This document shows positions 55,098-62,692 of a DNA stretch of 64,000 nucleotides, piece by piece. A model generated the notes under the pieces. That model was given only the letters and a program-made list of their open reading frames with translations, ran no database searches and was not told the origin of the DNA. The position numbers and the translations under genes were made by a program. The number at the start of each line of letters is the position of its first letter. Within the stretch, counting starts at the first letter, position 1. Source of the DNA: Paraburkholderia kururiensis JCM 10599 = LMG 19447 (GTDB lineage: Bacteria; Pseudomonadota; Gammaproteobacteria; Burkholderiales; Burkholderiaceae); NCBI RefSeq assembly GCF_003986935.1, contig NZ_RJZE01000010.1, forward strand, positions 124,001 through 188,000, in the 5' to 3' direction.

Positions 55098-55928
55098 ATG
55101 CTTTCGAAACTCACGCAATGGCTGGATACGCGCCGCCGCGACCGCGCGCTGCGCACGCATGCGATTTCCGACGCGCTGTGGCGCAAGACGCTCGACGGCT
55201 TGCCCTTTCTCTCGCATCTCGACGCGACGGACCTCGAGCGGCTGCGCGAACTGACGAGCCTGTTCCTCGCCCAGAAGGAGTTCTCCACGGCGCACGACCT
55301 CGCGCTCACCGACGAGATGACGGTCGCCATCGCGGCCCAGGCATCGCTGCCGGTGCTGAACCTGAGCCTCGACCTGTATCGCGGCTGGGTCGGCGTGATC
55401 GTGTATCCGGGCGAATTCGTGATCCGCAAGACGGTGGAGGACGAAGCCGGCATCGTCCACGAGGTCGAGCACGACGCCAGCGGCGAGGCCTGGGAAGGCG
55501 GTCCCGTGATTCTTTCCTGGGAAGACGCCCAGATGACGGACGGCGCCGACGCCTACAACGTCGTGATCCACGAGTTCGCACACAAGATCGACATGCTGAC
55601 GGGCGAAGCGGACGGCCATCCGCCGCTTTTCAGGCGCTGGCACGCGCCGCTCGATACCGAGGCGTGGTCCGATGTCTTCGACCACGCCTACGACCAGTTC
55701 TGCGCGAAGGTGGACGCGGTGCCGGAGCGCCGCTGGGCGCGCTTCGAGCGCGATTCGCTGATTGACCCTTACGCGTCGGACCACCCGTCGGAGTTTTTCG
55801 CCGTCTGCAGCGAGGCCCTCTTCGTCAAACCGAAAGCGTTCGAGGTCGAATATCCCGAGCTTTACCGGCTGCTCGCGCGCTATTACCGCCAGGACCCGGC
55901 GAAGGTCGGCGCGCTGGAGGCACGGTGA
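55098..55928 (+). CDS. mtfA: zinc-dependent peptidase MtfA (Mlc titration factor type)
   Basis: A 276-residue DUF980/MtfA-family metallopeptidase. The zinc motif is VIHEFAHKIDML (HExxH), with a downstream Glu in HPSEFFAVCSEALFVKP. N-terminal LSHLDATDLERLRELTSLFL is also typical. In E. coli MtfA interacts with Mlc and affects glucose PTS control; the Burkholderia role is unknown. The start at 55098 (MLSKLTQWLDTRRR) fits the family. It follows the half-transporter gene by 38 bp. Confidence 0.9.
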   Translation: MLSKLTQWLDTRRRDRALRTHAISDALWRKTLDGLPFLSHLDATDLERLRELTSLFLAQKEFSTAHDLALTDEMTVAIAAQASLPVLNLSLDLYRGWVGVIVYPGEFVIRKTVEDEAGIVHEVEHDASGEAWEGGPVILSWEDAQMTDGADAYNVVIHEFAHKIDMLTGEADGHPPLFRRWHAPLDTEAWSDVFDHAYDQFCAKVDAVPERRWARFERDSLIDPYASDHPSEFFAVCSEALFVKPKAFEVEYPELYRLLARYYRQDPAKVGALEAR

Positions 55929-55992
55929 GCCGTCGGAATGTCTCAGCGAGGCGTGACCGACCGCCAAAAAAGTCGCCAACCGTCTGATTTTC

Positions 55993-56001
55993 TGGCATAA
56001 T
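55993..56001 (+). promoter_or_regulatory. extended -10 element upstream of rpmE2
   Basis: TGG-CATAAT (55993-56001) lies about 120 bp before the rpmE2 ATG. No clear -35 is present. Confidence 0.4.
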
Positions 56002-56121
56002 CGCCGCTTTTCGACCTTAGGCAAGTGGCTCGCGCCGAACTGCCAGCGCTCGGGAATGCCGGAAAGCACGGCGCCTCGTCGCGGCACGCGGGTTGGCTAC
56101 CGCCAGACTAAAGGAAAGACC

Positions 56122-56385
56122 ATGAAGAAAGGCATTCATCCGGATTACCGCGAAGTCCTGTTCATCGACGTGTCGAACGACTTCCGTTTCGTGACGCGCT
56201 CCACCATCCAGACGCGCGAAACCGCCGAGTTCAACGGCAAGACCTACCCGCTCGCGAAGATCGAAGTGTCGTCGGAATCGCACCCGTTCTACACGGGCCA
56301 GCAAAAGATCATGGACACGGCCGGCCGCGTCGAGAAGTTCAACAAGAAGTTCGGCTCGCGCGCCACGGGCAAGGTCGCGAAGTAA
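56122..56385 (+). CDS. rpmE2: 50S ribosomal protein L31 type B
   Basis: An 87-residue ribosomal protein of the zinc-free (YkgM/RpmE2) type: [20 protein letters not shown] lacks the CxxC of type A, and [20 protein letters not shown] follows. Zinc-free L31 replaces the zinc form under zinc limitation in some bacteria; no type A gene is seen here. AAGGA lies 7 nt before the ATG at 56122, so the upstream in-frame codons are not used. A strong terminator follows. Confidence 0.96.
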   Translation: MKKGIHPDYREVLFIDVSNDFRFVTRSTIQTRETAEFNGKTYPLAKIEVSSESHPFYTGQQKIMDTAGRVEKFNKKFGSRATGKVAK

Positions 56386-56436
56386 GCGAAGCAGGATCGC
56401 CTGCGATGCCGGCTCTTACCGCCGGGTCCGAACCGC

Positions 56437-56464
56437 AAAAGGGCAGCGCACGCTGCCCTTTTTT
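56437..56464 (+). terminator. Rho-independent terminator after rpmE2
   Basis: AAAAGGGCAGCG (56437-56448) pairs with CGCTGCCCTTTT (56451-56462), followed by TT. The tight tip probably opens to a GCAC loop. Confidence 0.9.
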
Positions 56465-56752
56465 GTCGCCGGGCGATTTTGTTTCACCGCGGTTGTCATC
56501 CCTGTCTTACCGGTTGCCTTACCGTCTGTTGACCGATGGCCTGGCGCACCGTCCGCACGACCCGCACCACCGTGACGCGCCCCGGCAGCCCCGACTACAA
56601 TGCCGGATGCTCCAGCCTGGCCGGCTCGCAGGCCAGCCTTCATCGAGCCTGTCCTGGCAGTCCGGTCCGCCTTCTTTGCCGTATTCGTCTCTTCCTGGCG
56701 GGCCAGCTCGCTCGCCATCGGCCCGAGCGTCCATCCAATCACCGCACACTGC

Positions 56753-58507
56753 ATGAAGCCTGTCGTCCGTCTCACCGCCTCCGCCACAAGCGCCCTGCCG
56801 CGCTGGCTGCTGCTCACCATCTGCATCGTCTATGCGTCGTTCGGGCTCTTCGGCCGCGATCCGTGGAAGAACGAGGACGCGGCGGGCTTCGGCGTGATGT
56901 GGACGATGGCGAACGGCACCACGCACGACTGGCTGCTGCCCAACCTCGTCGGCAAGTACATCACCTCGGAAGGCCCCGTGGGCTACTGGCTGGGCGCCGC
57001 GGCCATCCGCGCGCTCGCGCCCTGGGTCGATGCGAGCAACGCCTCGCGCGTCTTCACCGGCCTGCTTTTCTGCGCGGCCTGTGCGTTCGTCTGGTACGCC
57101 GCGTATCTGCTTGGCCGTCGCGCCGAGGTTCAGCCGTTCAAGTACGCGTTCGGCGGCGAACCCGAACCGCGCGACTACGGCCGCACGCTGGCCGACGGCG
57201 CACTGTTGATCCTGCTGGGCTGCTTCGGTCTTGCCGAACGCGGCCACGAAACCACGCCGCAGATCGCCCAGTTCGTCTGCGTGGCGATGCTCGTGTACGG
57301 CCTCGTGCGTGCCATCGACAAGCCCATCCAGGGTTCGCTGTGGTGGGGAGTCGCGATGGGCCTCGTTGCCGTGACGAGCAACCCCGTGCTGGTGGGCGCG
57401 CTCCTCATAGGCACCTTCGCGATGGCCGTCATCGCGCCGGAGGTGCGCACGCGCTGGTTGCTGCTCGCAGGTCTGCCCGTGGCGCTCGTGATCGGATTTT
57501 CGTGGCCCATCGCCGCACTGCAGCGCTTTCCCGACGACGCCGTCTGGTTCCTGAACCAGTGGGTGCGCGGCAGCGTCAACGCGTTCGCCGGCCCGCCGGG
57601 CTCCGCGCTGCGCTATGCGGCCAAGAACCTGCCGCTGTTCACGTGGCCGGCGTGGCCGCTCGCCGTCTGGGCCTGGTTTAGCTGGGCAGGCCTGCGCCGC
57701 GCGCCGCACGTGGCGATCCCGCTCTCCGTGATCGCGCCGCTTATCGTGCTCGTGGTGCTGCAGAGCCATCAATCGAACCGGCTCTACATGCTGCTGCTGC
57801 CGGCGCTCGCGGTGTTCGCGGCGTTCGCGCTGCCCACGCTCAAGCGCGGTGCGATCAACGCCATCGACTGGTTCGCTGTCTTGAGCTTCACGATCGTCGG
57901 CACGATGGTCTGGCTCGTCTGGATCGCCGCGTTGACGGGCTTTCCGGCGCCGCTCGCGCGCAACCTCGCGCGCTATGCGCCGGGCTTCACACCCGAGTTC
58001 AAGATTCTCTCGTTCGTCTGTGCCGTGGCCGTCACGCTGTGCTGGTTCGTGCTCGTGCAATGGCGCGTGGCGCGGCATCCCAAGGTGTTGTGGCGCAGCG
58101 TCGTGCTGACGAGCGGCGGCACCACGCTCATGTGGGTGCTGCTCATGACGCTGTGGCTGCCGGTCGTCAACTACAGCCGGACCTACAAGGACGTCGCCGA
58201 GCAGATCGCCGCCCATCTTCCCGCCGACTACAACTGCATCTCGCCCGCGCGTCTGGGCGATGCGCAGATCGCCACCTTCGCCTATTTCGGCGACATGCAT
58301 TTTTCGTTCGACGAAGACTGCGACGTGATTCTGCGTCAGGACTCGCAGGACTTCGGCGCGCCGAGCTCGATGTCGGACTTCGTCTGGAAGCTCGTCTGGG
58401 AAGGACGGCGCGCGGCGGACCGCGACGAGCGCTTCCGGCTCTATGTCCGCATCGACCGTCCGAAGCCGCCCGTCACGCGCCGCGTCTGGCGCAGCCGCCA
58501 CAAATAG
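56753..58507 (+). CDS. ArnT-like membrane glycosyltransferase (GT39/GT83 fold)
   Basis: A 584-residue integral membrane glycosyltransferase. It opens with a membrane segment (WLLLTICIVYASFGLFG) followed by the periplasmic catalytic loop RDPWKNEDAAGFGVMWTMAN, where the Asp/Glu pair is typical of GT-C enzymes using polyprenyl-phosphate sugars. About ten further hydrophobic segments follow, then a soluble periplasmic C-terminal domain (YNCISPARLGDAQIATFAYF). In Burkholderia ArnT adds L-Ara4N to lipid A, but no arn genes lie nearby, so the donor is unknown. The stop is 1 bp before the next gene's start, so the two are co-transcribed. Confidence 0.8.
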   Translation: MKPVVRLTASATSALPRWLLLTICIVYASFGLFGRDPWKNEDAAGFGVMWTMANGTTHDWLLPNLVGKYITSEGPVGYWLGAAAIRALAPWVDASNASRVFTGLLFCAACAFVWYAAYLLGRRAEVQPFKYAFGGEPEPRDYGRTLADGALLILLGCFGLAERGHETTPQIAQFVCVAMLVYGLVRAIDKPIQGSLWWGVAMGLVAVTSNPVLVGALLIGTFAMAVIAPEVRTRWLLLAGLPVALVIGFSWPIAALQRFPDDAVWFLNQWVRGSVNAFAGPPGSALRYAAKNLPLFTWPAWPLAVWAWFSWAGLRRAPHVAIPLSVIAPLIVLVVLQSHQSNRLYMLLLPALAVFAAFALPTLKRGAINAIDWFAVLSFTIVGTMVWLVWIAALTGFPAPLARNLARYAPGFTPEFKILSFVCAVAVTLCWFVLVQWRVARHPKVLWRSVVLTSGGTTLMWVLLMTLWLPVVNYSRTYKDVAEQIAAHLPADYNCISPARLGDAQIATFAYFGDMHFSFDEDCDVILRQDSQDFGAPSSMSDFVWKLVWEGRRAADRDERFRLYVRIDRPKPPVTRRVWRSRHK

Positions 58508-58508
58508 G

Positions 58509-59891
58509 ATGAGCTCGACGATCCAGCTGCACAGCCTGCGCGCCGATGCGCGCCGCATCGCGGCGCTCGCCTGGCCCGTGCTGATCGGCCAGCTTGCGAT
58601 CATCGCGTTCGGCGTGATCGACACGGCGATGGTAGGCCGCTACTCGGCCACCGACCTCGCCGCGCTCGGGCTCGGGTCGTCGATCTACATTTCGGTCTTC
58701 ATCGGCCTCACGGGCATTCTGACCGCGCTGCAGCCCGTCGCAGCGCAGCTCTACGGCGCACGGCGCGAAGCGGAAATAGGCGAGGAAGTGCGCCAGGCGC
58801 TATGGCTCGCGCTCGCACTGACCATCGCGGGCTTCGCGATTCTATACTTTCCGGGCCCGCTGCTCGATCTCGCCCACGCTCCCGACGCGCTGCGCGAGCG
58901 CACCGAGGGCTACCTCAAGATCCTCTCGTTCGGACTGCCGGCGAGCCTCGTGTTTCGCGTCTACAGCTCGCTCACGAACGCAGTGGGCCAGCCGCGTCTC
59001 GTGATGATCCTCCAGGTCGGCGCGCTGATCCTGAAGGTGCCGCTCAACACGTGGTTCATCTTCGGCGGACTCGGCGTACCCGCGCTGGGCGGCCCCGGCT
59101 GCGCGCTCGCGAGCACGCTCATCAACTGGACGCTGGCCATGGTCGGCATGTTGCTGATGACACGGCTCGATGTGTTTTTGCCCTTCGGCATCTTCAAGCG
59201 GTTCTGCTGGCCGGTGTGGTGGCGCCAAGCCGAGTTGCTCAAGCTCGGCATTCCGATGGGACTCTCGTACCTGATCGAGGTGACGTCGTACACGTTCATG
59301 GCGCTTTTCATCGCCCGCTTCGGTACGACGACGCTGGCGGGCCACCAGATCGCAGGCAACGTCGGCGCGGTGCTCTACATGACGCCGCTTTCCATCGGCA
59401 TTGCGACGTCCACGCTCGTGGCTCAGGCGCTGGGCGGTCAGCGCCACGCGGACGCCCGCACGCTTGCGCGCCACGGCATCGCGATGGCCGCTGCCATCGC
59501 GCTGTGTTACGGCGCCCTCGTGCTCGCGCTGCGGCCGTTCATCATCGGCGGATATACGCCGGACCCGGCCGTCGCGGCCGCAGCCATGCCGCTCGTGCTG
59601 ATCGTGACGTGCTATCACTTCTTCGACGCCATCCAGGTGACGACCGCCTTCGTGCTGCGCGCCTACAAGGTCGTGGTGATTCCGACGGTGATCTACGCCG
59701 TCGCGCTGTGGGGCGTGGGCCTGGGCGGCGGCTATGCGCTCGGCTTCAATGTGAGCGGCGCAGCGCCCGCGTGGCTCACGGGCGCTCGCGGCTTCTGGTT
59801 CGCGAACATGGCGAGCCTGATGGTGGCTGGCGCCGGACTGCTCGTTTATCTGCGCGGCGTCAGCAGACGATATTTGCGCGCGGAAGGTTGA
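58509..59891 (+). CDS. MATE family efflux transporter (NorM-like)
   Basis: A 460-residue MATE exporter with about 12 hydrophobic segments in two related halves (IAALAWPVLIGQLAIIAFGV with DTAMVGRYSATDLAALGLG; second half LKLGIPMGLSYLIEVTSYTF with GTTTLAGHQIAGNVGAVLYM). It probably extrudes cationic drugs by Na+ or H+ antiport. Start at 58509 (MSSTIQLHSLR) follows the previous stop as TAG-G-ATG, so translation is likely coupled to the glycosyltransferase; a role in moving a glycosylated lipid is therefore conceivable but unsupported. Confidence 0.92.
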   Translation: MSSTIQLHSLRADARRIAALAWPVLIGQLAIIAFGVIDTAMVGRYSATDLAALGLGSSIYISVFIGLTGILTALQPVAAQLYGARREAEIGEEVRQALWLALALTIAGFAILYFPGPLLDLAHAPDALRERTEGYLKILSFGLPASLVFRVYSSLTNAVGQPRLVMILQVGALILKVPLNTWFIFGGLGVPALGGPGCALASTLINWTLAMVGMLLMTRLDVFLPFGIFKRFCWPVWWRQAELLKLGIPMGLSYLIEVTSYTFMALFIARFGTTTLAGHQIAGNVGAVLYMTPLSIGIATSTLVAQALGGQRHADARTLARHGIAMAAAIALCYGALVLALRPFIIGGYTPDPAVAAAAMPLVLIVTCYHFFDAIQVTTAFVLRAYKVVVIPTVIYAVALWGVGLGGGYALGFNVSGAAPAWLTGARGFWFANMASLMVAGAGLLVYLRGVSRRYLRAEG

Positions 59892-59935
59892 GCGGCGCGC
59901 AATAACGGTGCGTGGTTACGCAAACCGCCGGGCCA

Positions 59936-60358
59936 TCACGCCGCCTGCGCTGCTTCAGCGGCAGTCTTCCCTTCATGCTCGCGTCGCGTGAAAACCTCGT
60001 GAGCGGCGAAAAGCGCGTTGAGCGCTGCGGGAAAGCCGGCATAGAGCGCCATCTGCATGAACACCTCCACGATTTCGTCGCGCGTGCAGCCCACGTTCAG
60101 CGCCGCCTCGATATGCACCTTGAGCTGGGGCTGGGCATGTCCGATGGCCGCCAGCGCGGCGATCGTCGCGATCTCGCGCGACTTCAGATCGAGCTGCGGC
60201 CGGCTGTAGATGTCGCCGAAGCCGAATTCGATCAATAGCCGCCCGAAGTCCGGCGCGACCGGCGCGAGCGCTTCGATCACACGCTCTCCCGCCTCGCCGT
60301 CGATTTCCTTCAGCTTGTTCCAGCCCCGCGTGTAGCGGTCGTCCTGTGCGTATTGCAT
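59936..60358 (-). CDS. carboxymuconolactone decarboxylase family protein
   Basis: A 140-residue AhpD/CMD-fold protein. The sequence GHAQPQLKVHIEAALNVGCT with EIVEVFMQMALYAGFPAALN is the CMD core; the CxxC of AhpD is reduced to a single Cys in NVGCT, as in true CMD-like proteins. AAGGA 7 nt before the ATG at 60358 sets the start. It lies 129 bp after merR on the same strand with no promoter of its own seen. The physiological substrate is unknown; CMD-like genes often sit beside aldehyde- or quinone-responsive MerR regulators. Confidence 0.87.
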   Translation of the reverse strand: MQYAQDDRYTRGWNKLKEIDGEAGERVIEALAPVAPDFGRLLIEFGFGDIYSRPQLDLKSREIATIAALAAIGHAQPQLKVHIEAALNVGCTRDEIVEVFMQMALYAGFPAALNALFAAHEVFTRREHEGKTAAEAAQAA

Positions 60359-60487
60359 GGTGTGTCCTTTTCCTGTCATTGCGGGTCAGCGGTCAGTTGC
60401 CTGACTGGCTTGCCGTCGTGACGACGGCGTCCTCGTCCCGGACGCCTGCGGCATGGCGCCGGCCTGCCGTCCGTTCGAGGTCCTTCG

Positions 60488-60940
60488 TCATGCGACTTTC
60501 CGCTTCTCATTGCGCTGGTCGTTGCGCTTCTCATTGCGCTTGTCATTGCGCTTCGATGTTCCGGCTTGCTGGGCACGCCGCTGTGCCTCGTCGTAAAACT
60601 CGATCTTGGCCGTGATCGCTTCGAGACTCGTCTGCAGTTCCGCGATGCGTGCAAGCACGGCCTCGCGATGCGCTTCCAGCATGTCGCGGCGCGCCCCGAT
60701 CGAGACGTCGCCCTGGCTGCGCAGCGCCGCAAACGCCTGCATGCCGGCAATGGACATGCCCGTCGCCTTCAGGCGCATCACGAACTGCAGCCAGTCGAGG
60801 TCGGCCGGCGAATACAGACGGTGCCCGGCTGCCGTACGCCCCACGGGACGCAACAGGCCAGCCTGCTCGTAGTAACGCAGCGTGTGCGTGGAGACGCCGA
60901 GCTGAGCGGCGACTTCCCCAATGTTCAGCGGTTTCGACAT
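60488..60940 (-). CDS. MerR family transcriptional regulator
   Basis: A 150-residue MerR-type activator. The winged-helix N-terminus is LNIGEVAAQLGVSTHTLRYY EQAGLLRPVGRTAAGHRLY (shown in two parts), followed by WLQFVMRLKATGMSI and a coiled-coil dimer helix. There is no cysteine anywhere, so it is neither a metal sensor nor the Cys-based NmlR/AdhR sensor. The C-terminal tail is a four-residue repeat (KRND/KRNE) from a 12-bp DNA repeat. It has its own MerR-type operator-promoter (60951-60981) and probably controls itself and the CMD gene downstream. Start at 60940, only about 4 nt after the predicted transcript start. Confidence 0.88.
   Translation of the reverse strand: MSKPLNIGEVAAQLGVSTHTLRYYEQAGLLRPVGRTAAGHRLYSPADLDWLQFVMRLKATGMSIAGMQAFAALRSQGDVSIGARRDMLEAHREAVLARIAELQTSLEAITAKIEFYDEAQRRAQQAGTSKRNDKRNEKRNDQRNEKRKVA
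60501..60548. repeat. 12-bp tandem repeat, four copies, in the merR 3' end
   Basis: cgcttctcattg, cgctggtcgttg, cgcttctcattg and cgcttgtcattg encode the Lys/Arg/Asn/Asp-Glu tail in frame. Copy-number change would lengthen or shorten the tail by four residues. Confidence 0.85.
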
Positions 60941-60950
60941 GACGGAACTC

Positions 60951-60981
60951 AGGTTAGGACTTCGAGTGCACTCCAGGTCAA
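60951..60981 (-). promoter_or_regulatory. MerR-type operator-promoter with 19-bp spacer
   Basis: On the minus strand TTGACC (60981-60976) and TAACCT (60956-60951) are 19 bp apart. The spacer contains a dyad CTGGAGT-GC-ACTCGAAG centred on GTGCAC. Over-long spacers with a central dyad are the hallmark of MerR-activated promoters. It lies 10 bp before the merR ATG, so it is autoregulatory. Confidence 0.8.
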
Positions 60982-61071
60982 GCGTCGCGTGACGCCGGCT
61001 GGAAAACACGTCGACGACATTGCGGAGATCGTAATGGCCTGACGCAAAAGGTTAAAGAATGTGAGGCGACA

Positions 61072-61100
61072 TTTACTTCGCTGGGGCGGATCGGTATAAA
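61072..61100 (+). promoter_or_regulatory. sigma70-type promoter for the ComEA-like gene
   Basis: TTTACT (61072-61077) and TATAAA (61095-61100) at 17 bp. The start near 61107 gives a leader of about 110 nt containing the inverted repeat 61118-61140. Confidence 0.55.
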
Positions 61101-61117
61101 TCGTGCCTTCCCACCGA

Positions 61118-61140
61118 ATAGGACTGGCCAATTGTCCTAT
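61118..61140. promoter_or_regulatory. inverted repeat in the leader of the ComEA-like gene
   Basis: ATAGGAC (61118-61124) and GTCCTAT (61134-61140) are perfect inverted repeats 9 bp apart, just after the predicted transcript start. It could be an operator or an RNA hairpin. Confidence 0.35.
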
Positions 61141-61215
61141 GCTGGAAGCACAGCGGCTCGTCACAGAGCGTCGTCCGTTCCGGCTTCCCGTTTTGCCATC
61201 AATGGAGTGATTGCC

Positions 61216-61917
61216 ATGCTGAAGAAGCTGTTCATGCTGTGTCTCGCCCTCGGGCTGTCGCTGTCCGCAGCGCTTGCCGCCGCAGTCGAGGTCAACACCG
61301 CCGACGAAGCCGCCCTCGAATCGGTGAAGGGCATCGGCCCCGTTCATGCCAAGGCGATCATCGACGAACGGACGAAGAACGGTCCGTTCAAGGACGCCGA
61401 CGATCTGGCCGCACGGGTGAAGGGCATCGGCCAGAAGTCGGTGGTCAATCTCGAGGCGGCAGGACTGACGATCAACGGCTCGTCGGTGCCGCCCACCGGC
61501 AAGGCCATGCCGAAGAAGAACACGGAAGCCGCTGCGAAGACAACCGCACCGGCGGCGCCGTCCACGGCGACGGCACCTAACAAGGCGGCCCCATCCATGA
61601 CGCCGGCCGCCCCGTCCATGTCGACCGTCCCGGCAAAGCCGGCAACGTCGACCGGTATTGCGCCTGCCAGGACTGCCGCAGCCGCTGCTGCTGCAACCCC
61701 CACGCCGACGGCCAGCGCAGCCGCGGCCGGCGCGGCATCGGGCGCCAAGGCAACGAAATCGAAGAAGAGCAAGAAGGCTGCGGCTGCCGAACAGGCATCC
61801 GCCGCTTCGGCTCCCGCTGCGGCGCCCGGCGCGCCGGCTGAAGCCTCGGGCACGAAAGCCGGCAAGACGAAGAAGGCCAGGAAGAGCAAGGCGGCATCGG
61901 CCGCTTCAGGCGCCTGA
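61216..61917 (+). CDS. ComEA-like helix-hairpin-helix protein with Lys/Ala-rich tail
   Basis: A 233-residue exported protein. A signal peptide (LKKLFMLCLALGLSLSAALA) is followed by a ComEA-type tandem helix-hairpin-helix: VNTADEAALESVKGIGPVHA and DDLAARVKGIGQKSV. ComEA binds DNA in the periplasm during natural transformation. After about residue 95 the chain is Ala/Pro/Thr-rich and ends in blocks of lysine (KATKSKKSKKAAAAEQ, KAGKTKKARKSKAASA), much like histone H1 or AlgP tails. GGAG is 9 nt before the ATG at 61216. Short ComEA-like proteins are common in Burkholderia; the tail is the odd part. Confidence 0.8.
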   Translation: MLKKLFMLCLALGLSLSAALAAAVEVNTADEAALESVKGIGPVHAKAIIDERTKNGPFKDADDLAARVKGIGQKSVVNLEAAGLTINGSSVPPTGKAMPKKNTEAAAKTTAPAAPSTATAPNKAAPSMTPAAPSMSTVPAKPATSTGIAPARTAAAAAAATPTPTASAAAAGAASGAKATKSKKSKKAAAAEQASAASAPAAAPGAPAEASGTKAGKTKKARKSKAASAASGA

Positions 61918-62123
61918 CCGGCGTTGCGCCAGAGCCCGGCGCGCGCCGCTACCAAACGTCCTGCGGCACGACAGAAACCGGTCACAGAAACCGGCCACAG
62001 AAGCTCGCCGTCGAAAGCGGGCAACGGTTCGCAGTAAAACTCCTCAACATGGCGCCGCGCGAATGCGCGGCGTCTTCCCCCTGTCGGCGCGACGACGTCG
62101 TGCCTTTTTCAAGAGAAATTGCC

Positions 62124-62552
62124 ATGAGCCTACTCGATTCCCTCGGTTCCCTCCTCGGCCAGTCGTCTTCGGGCGGCGGCGGTGCGCAACAGGCGCTCAT
62201 CGCGGCCGCGCTCGAGTACGTCAACAACCAGCCCGGCGGCCTGATGGGCCTCGTCCAGAAGTTCGAACAGGGCGGCGCTGGCGGCATCATCCAGTCGTGG
62301 ATCAGCAACGGCGAGAACCAGCCGATCTCCTCCAGCCAGTTGCAGAACGTGCTGGGCTCGGATGCGGTATCGGGTCTCGCGCAAAAAGTCGGCATGCAGC
62401 CGGATCAGATCAGCGGCCTGCTCGCACAAGTGCTGCCCCACGTGGTCAACGCGGCGACGCCCGAAGGTGAGGTGCCGGCCGAAGGCAAGCTCAACGCCGA
62501 CACGGTGCTTGGCACGCTGGGCGGCCTCGCGTCGTTGTTCGGCAAGGCGTAA
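62124..62552 (+). CDS. YidB-like DUF937 protein
   Basis: A 142-residue YidB/DUF937 protein of unknown function. Family features are MSLLDSLGSLLGQSSSGGGG, ALEYVNNQPGGLMGLVQKFE, IIQSWISNGENQPISSSQL and GLLAQVLPHVVNAATPEGEV. It lacks a signal peptide. AAGAGA is upstream of the ATG at 62124. A GC hairpin (62053-62072, 8-bp stem, GAAT loop) lies between it and the ComEA-like gene. It ends at the shared terminator with clpB. Confidence 0.87.
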   Translation: MSLLDSLGSLLGQSSSGGGGAQQALIAAALEYVNNQPGGLMGLVQKFEQGGAGGIIQSWISNGENQPISSSQLQNVLGSDAVSGLAQKVGMQPDQISGLLAQVLPHVVNAATPEGEVPAEGKLNADTVLGTLGGLASLFGKA

Positions 62553-62610
62553 GGCAGTCTGCGTCCGCGGCGCGCCGACCCGCGCTCAGCCGCAGATAAC
62601 GCACACATGA

Positions 62611-62643
62611 AAAAGGGCAACGAATCGCTTCGTTGCCCTTTTT
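62611..62643. terminator. bidirectional terminator between DUF937 gene and clpB
   Basis: AAAAGGGCAACGAA (62611-62624) pairs perfectly with TTCGTTGCCCTTTT (62629-62642) around TCGC; A and T runs flank both sides. Confidence 0.93.
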
Positions 62644-62692
62644 TCTTGCCCGGCCGGCGACAGTCATGGCCGGCTCGGCCCTCCAGCCCCCG

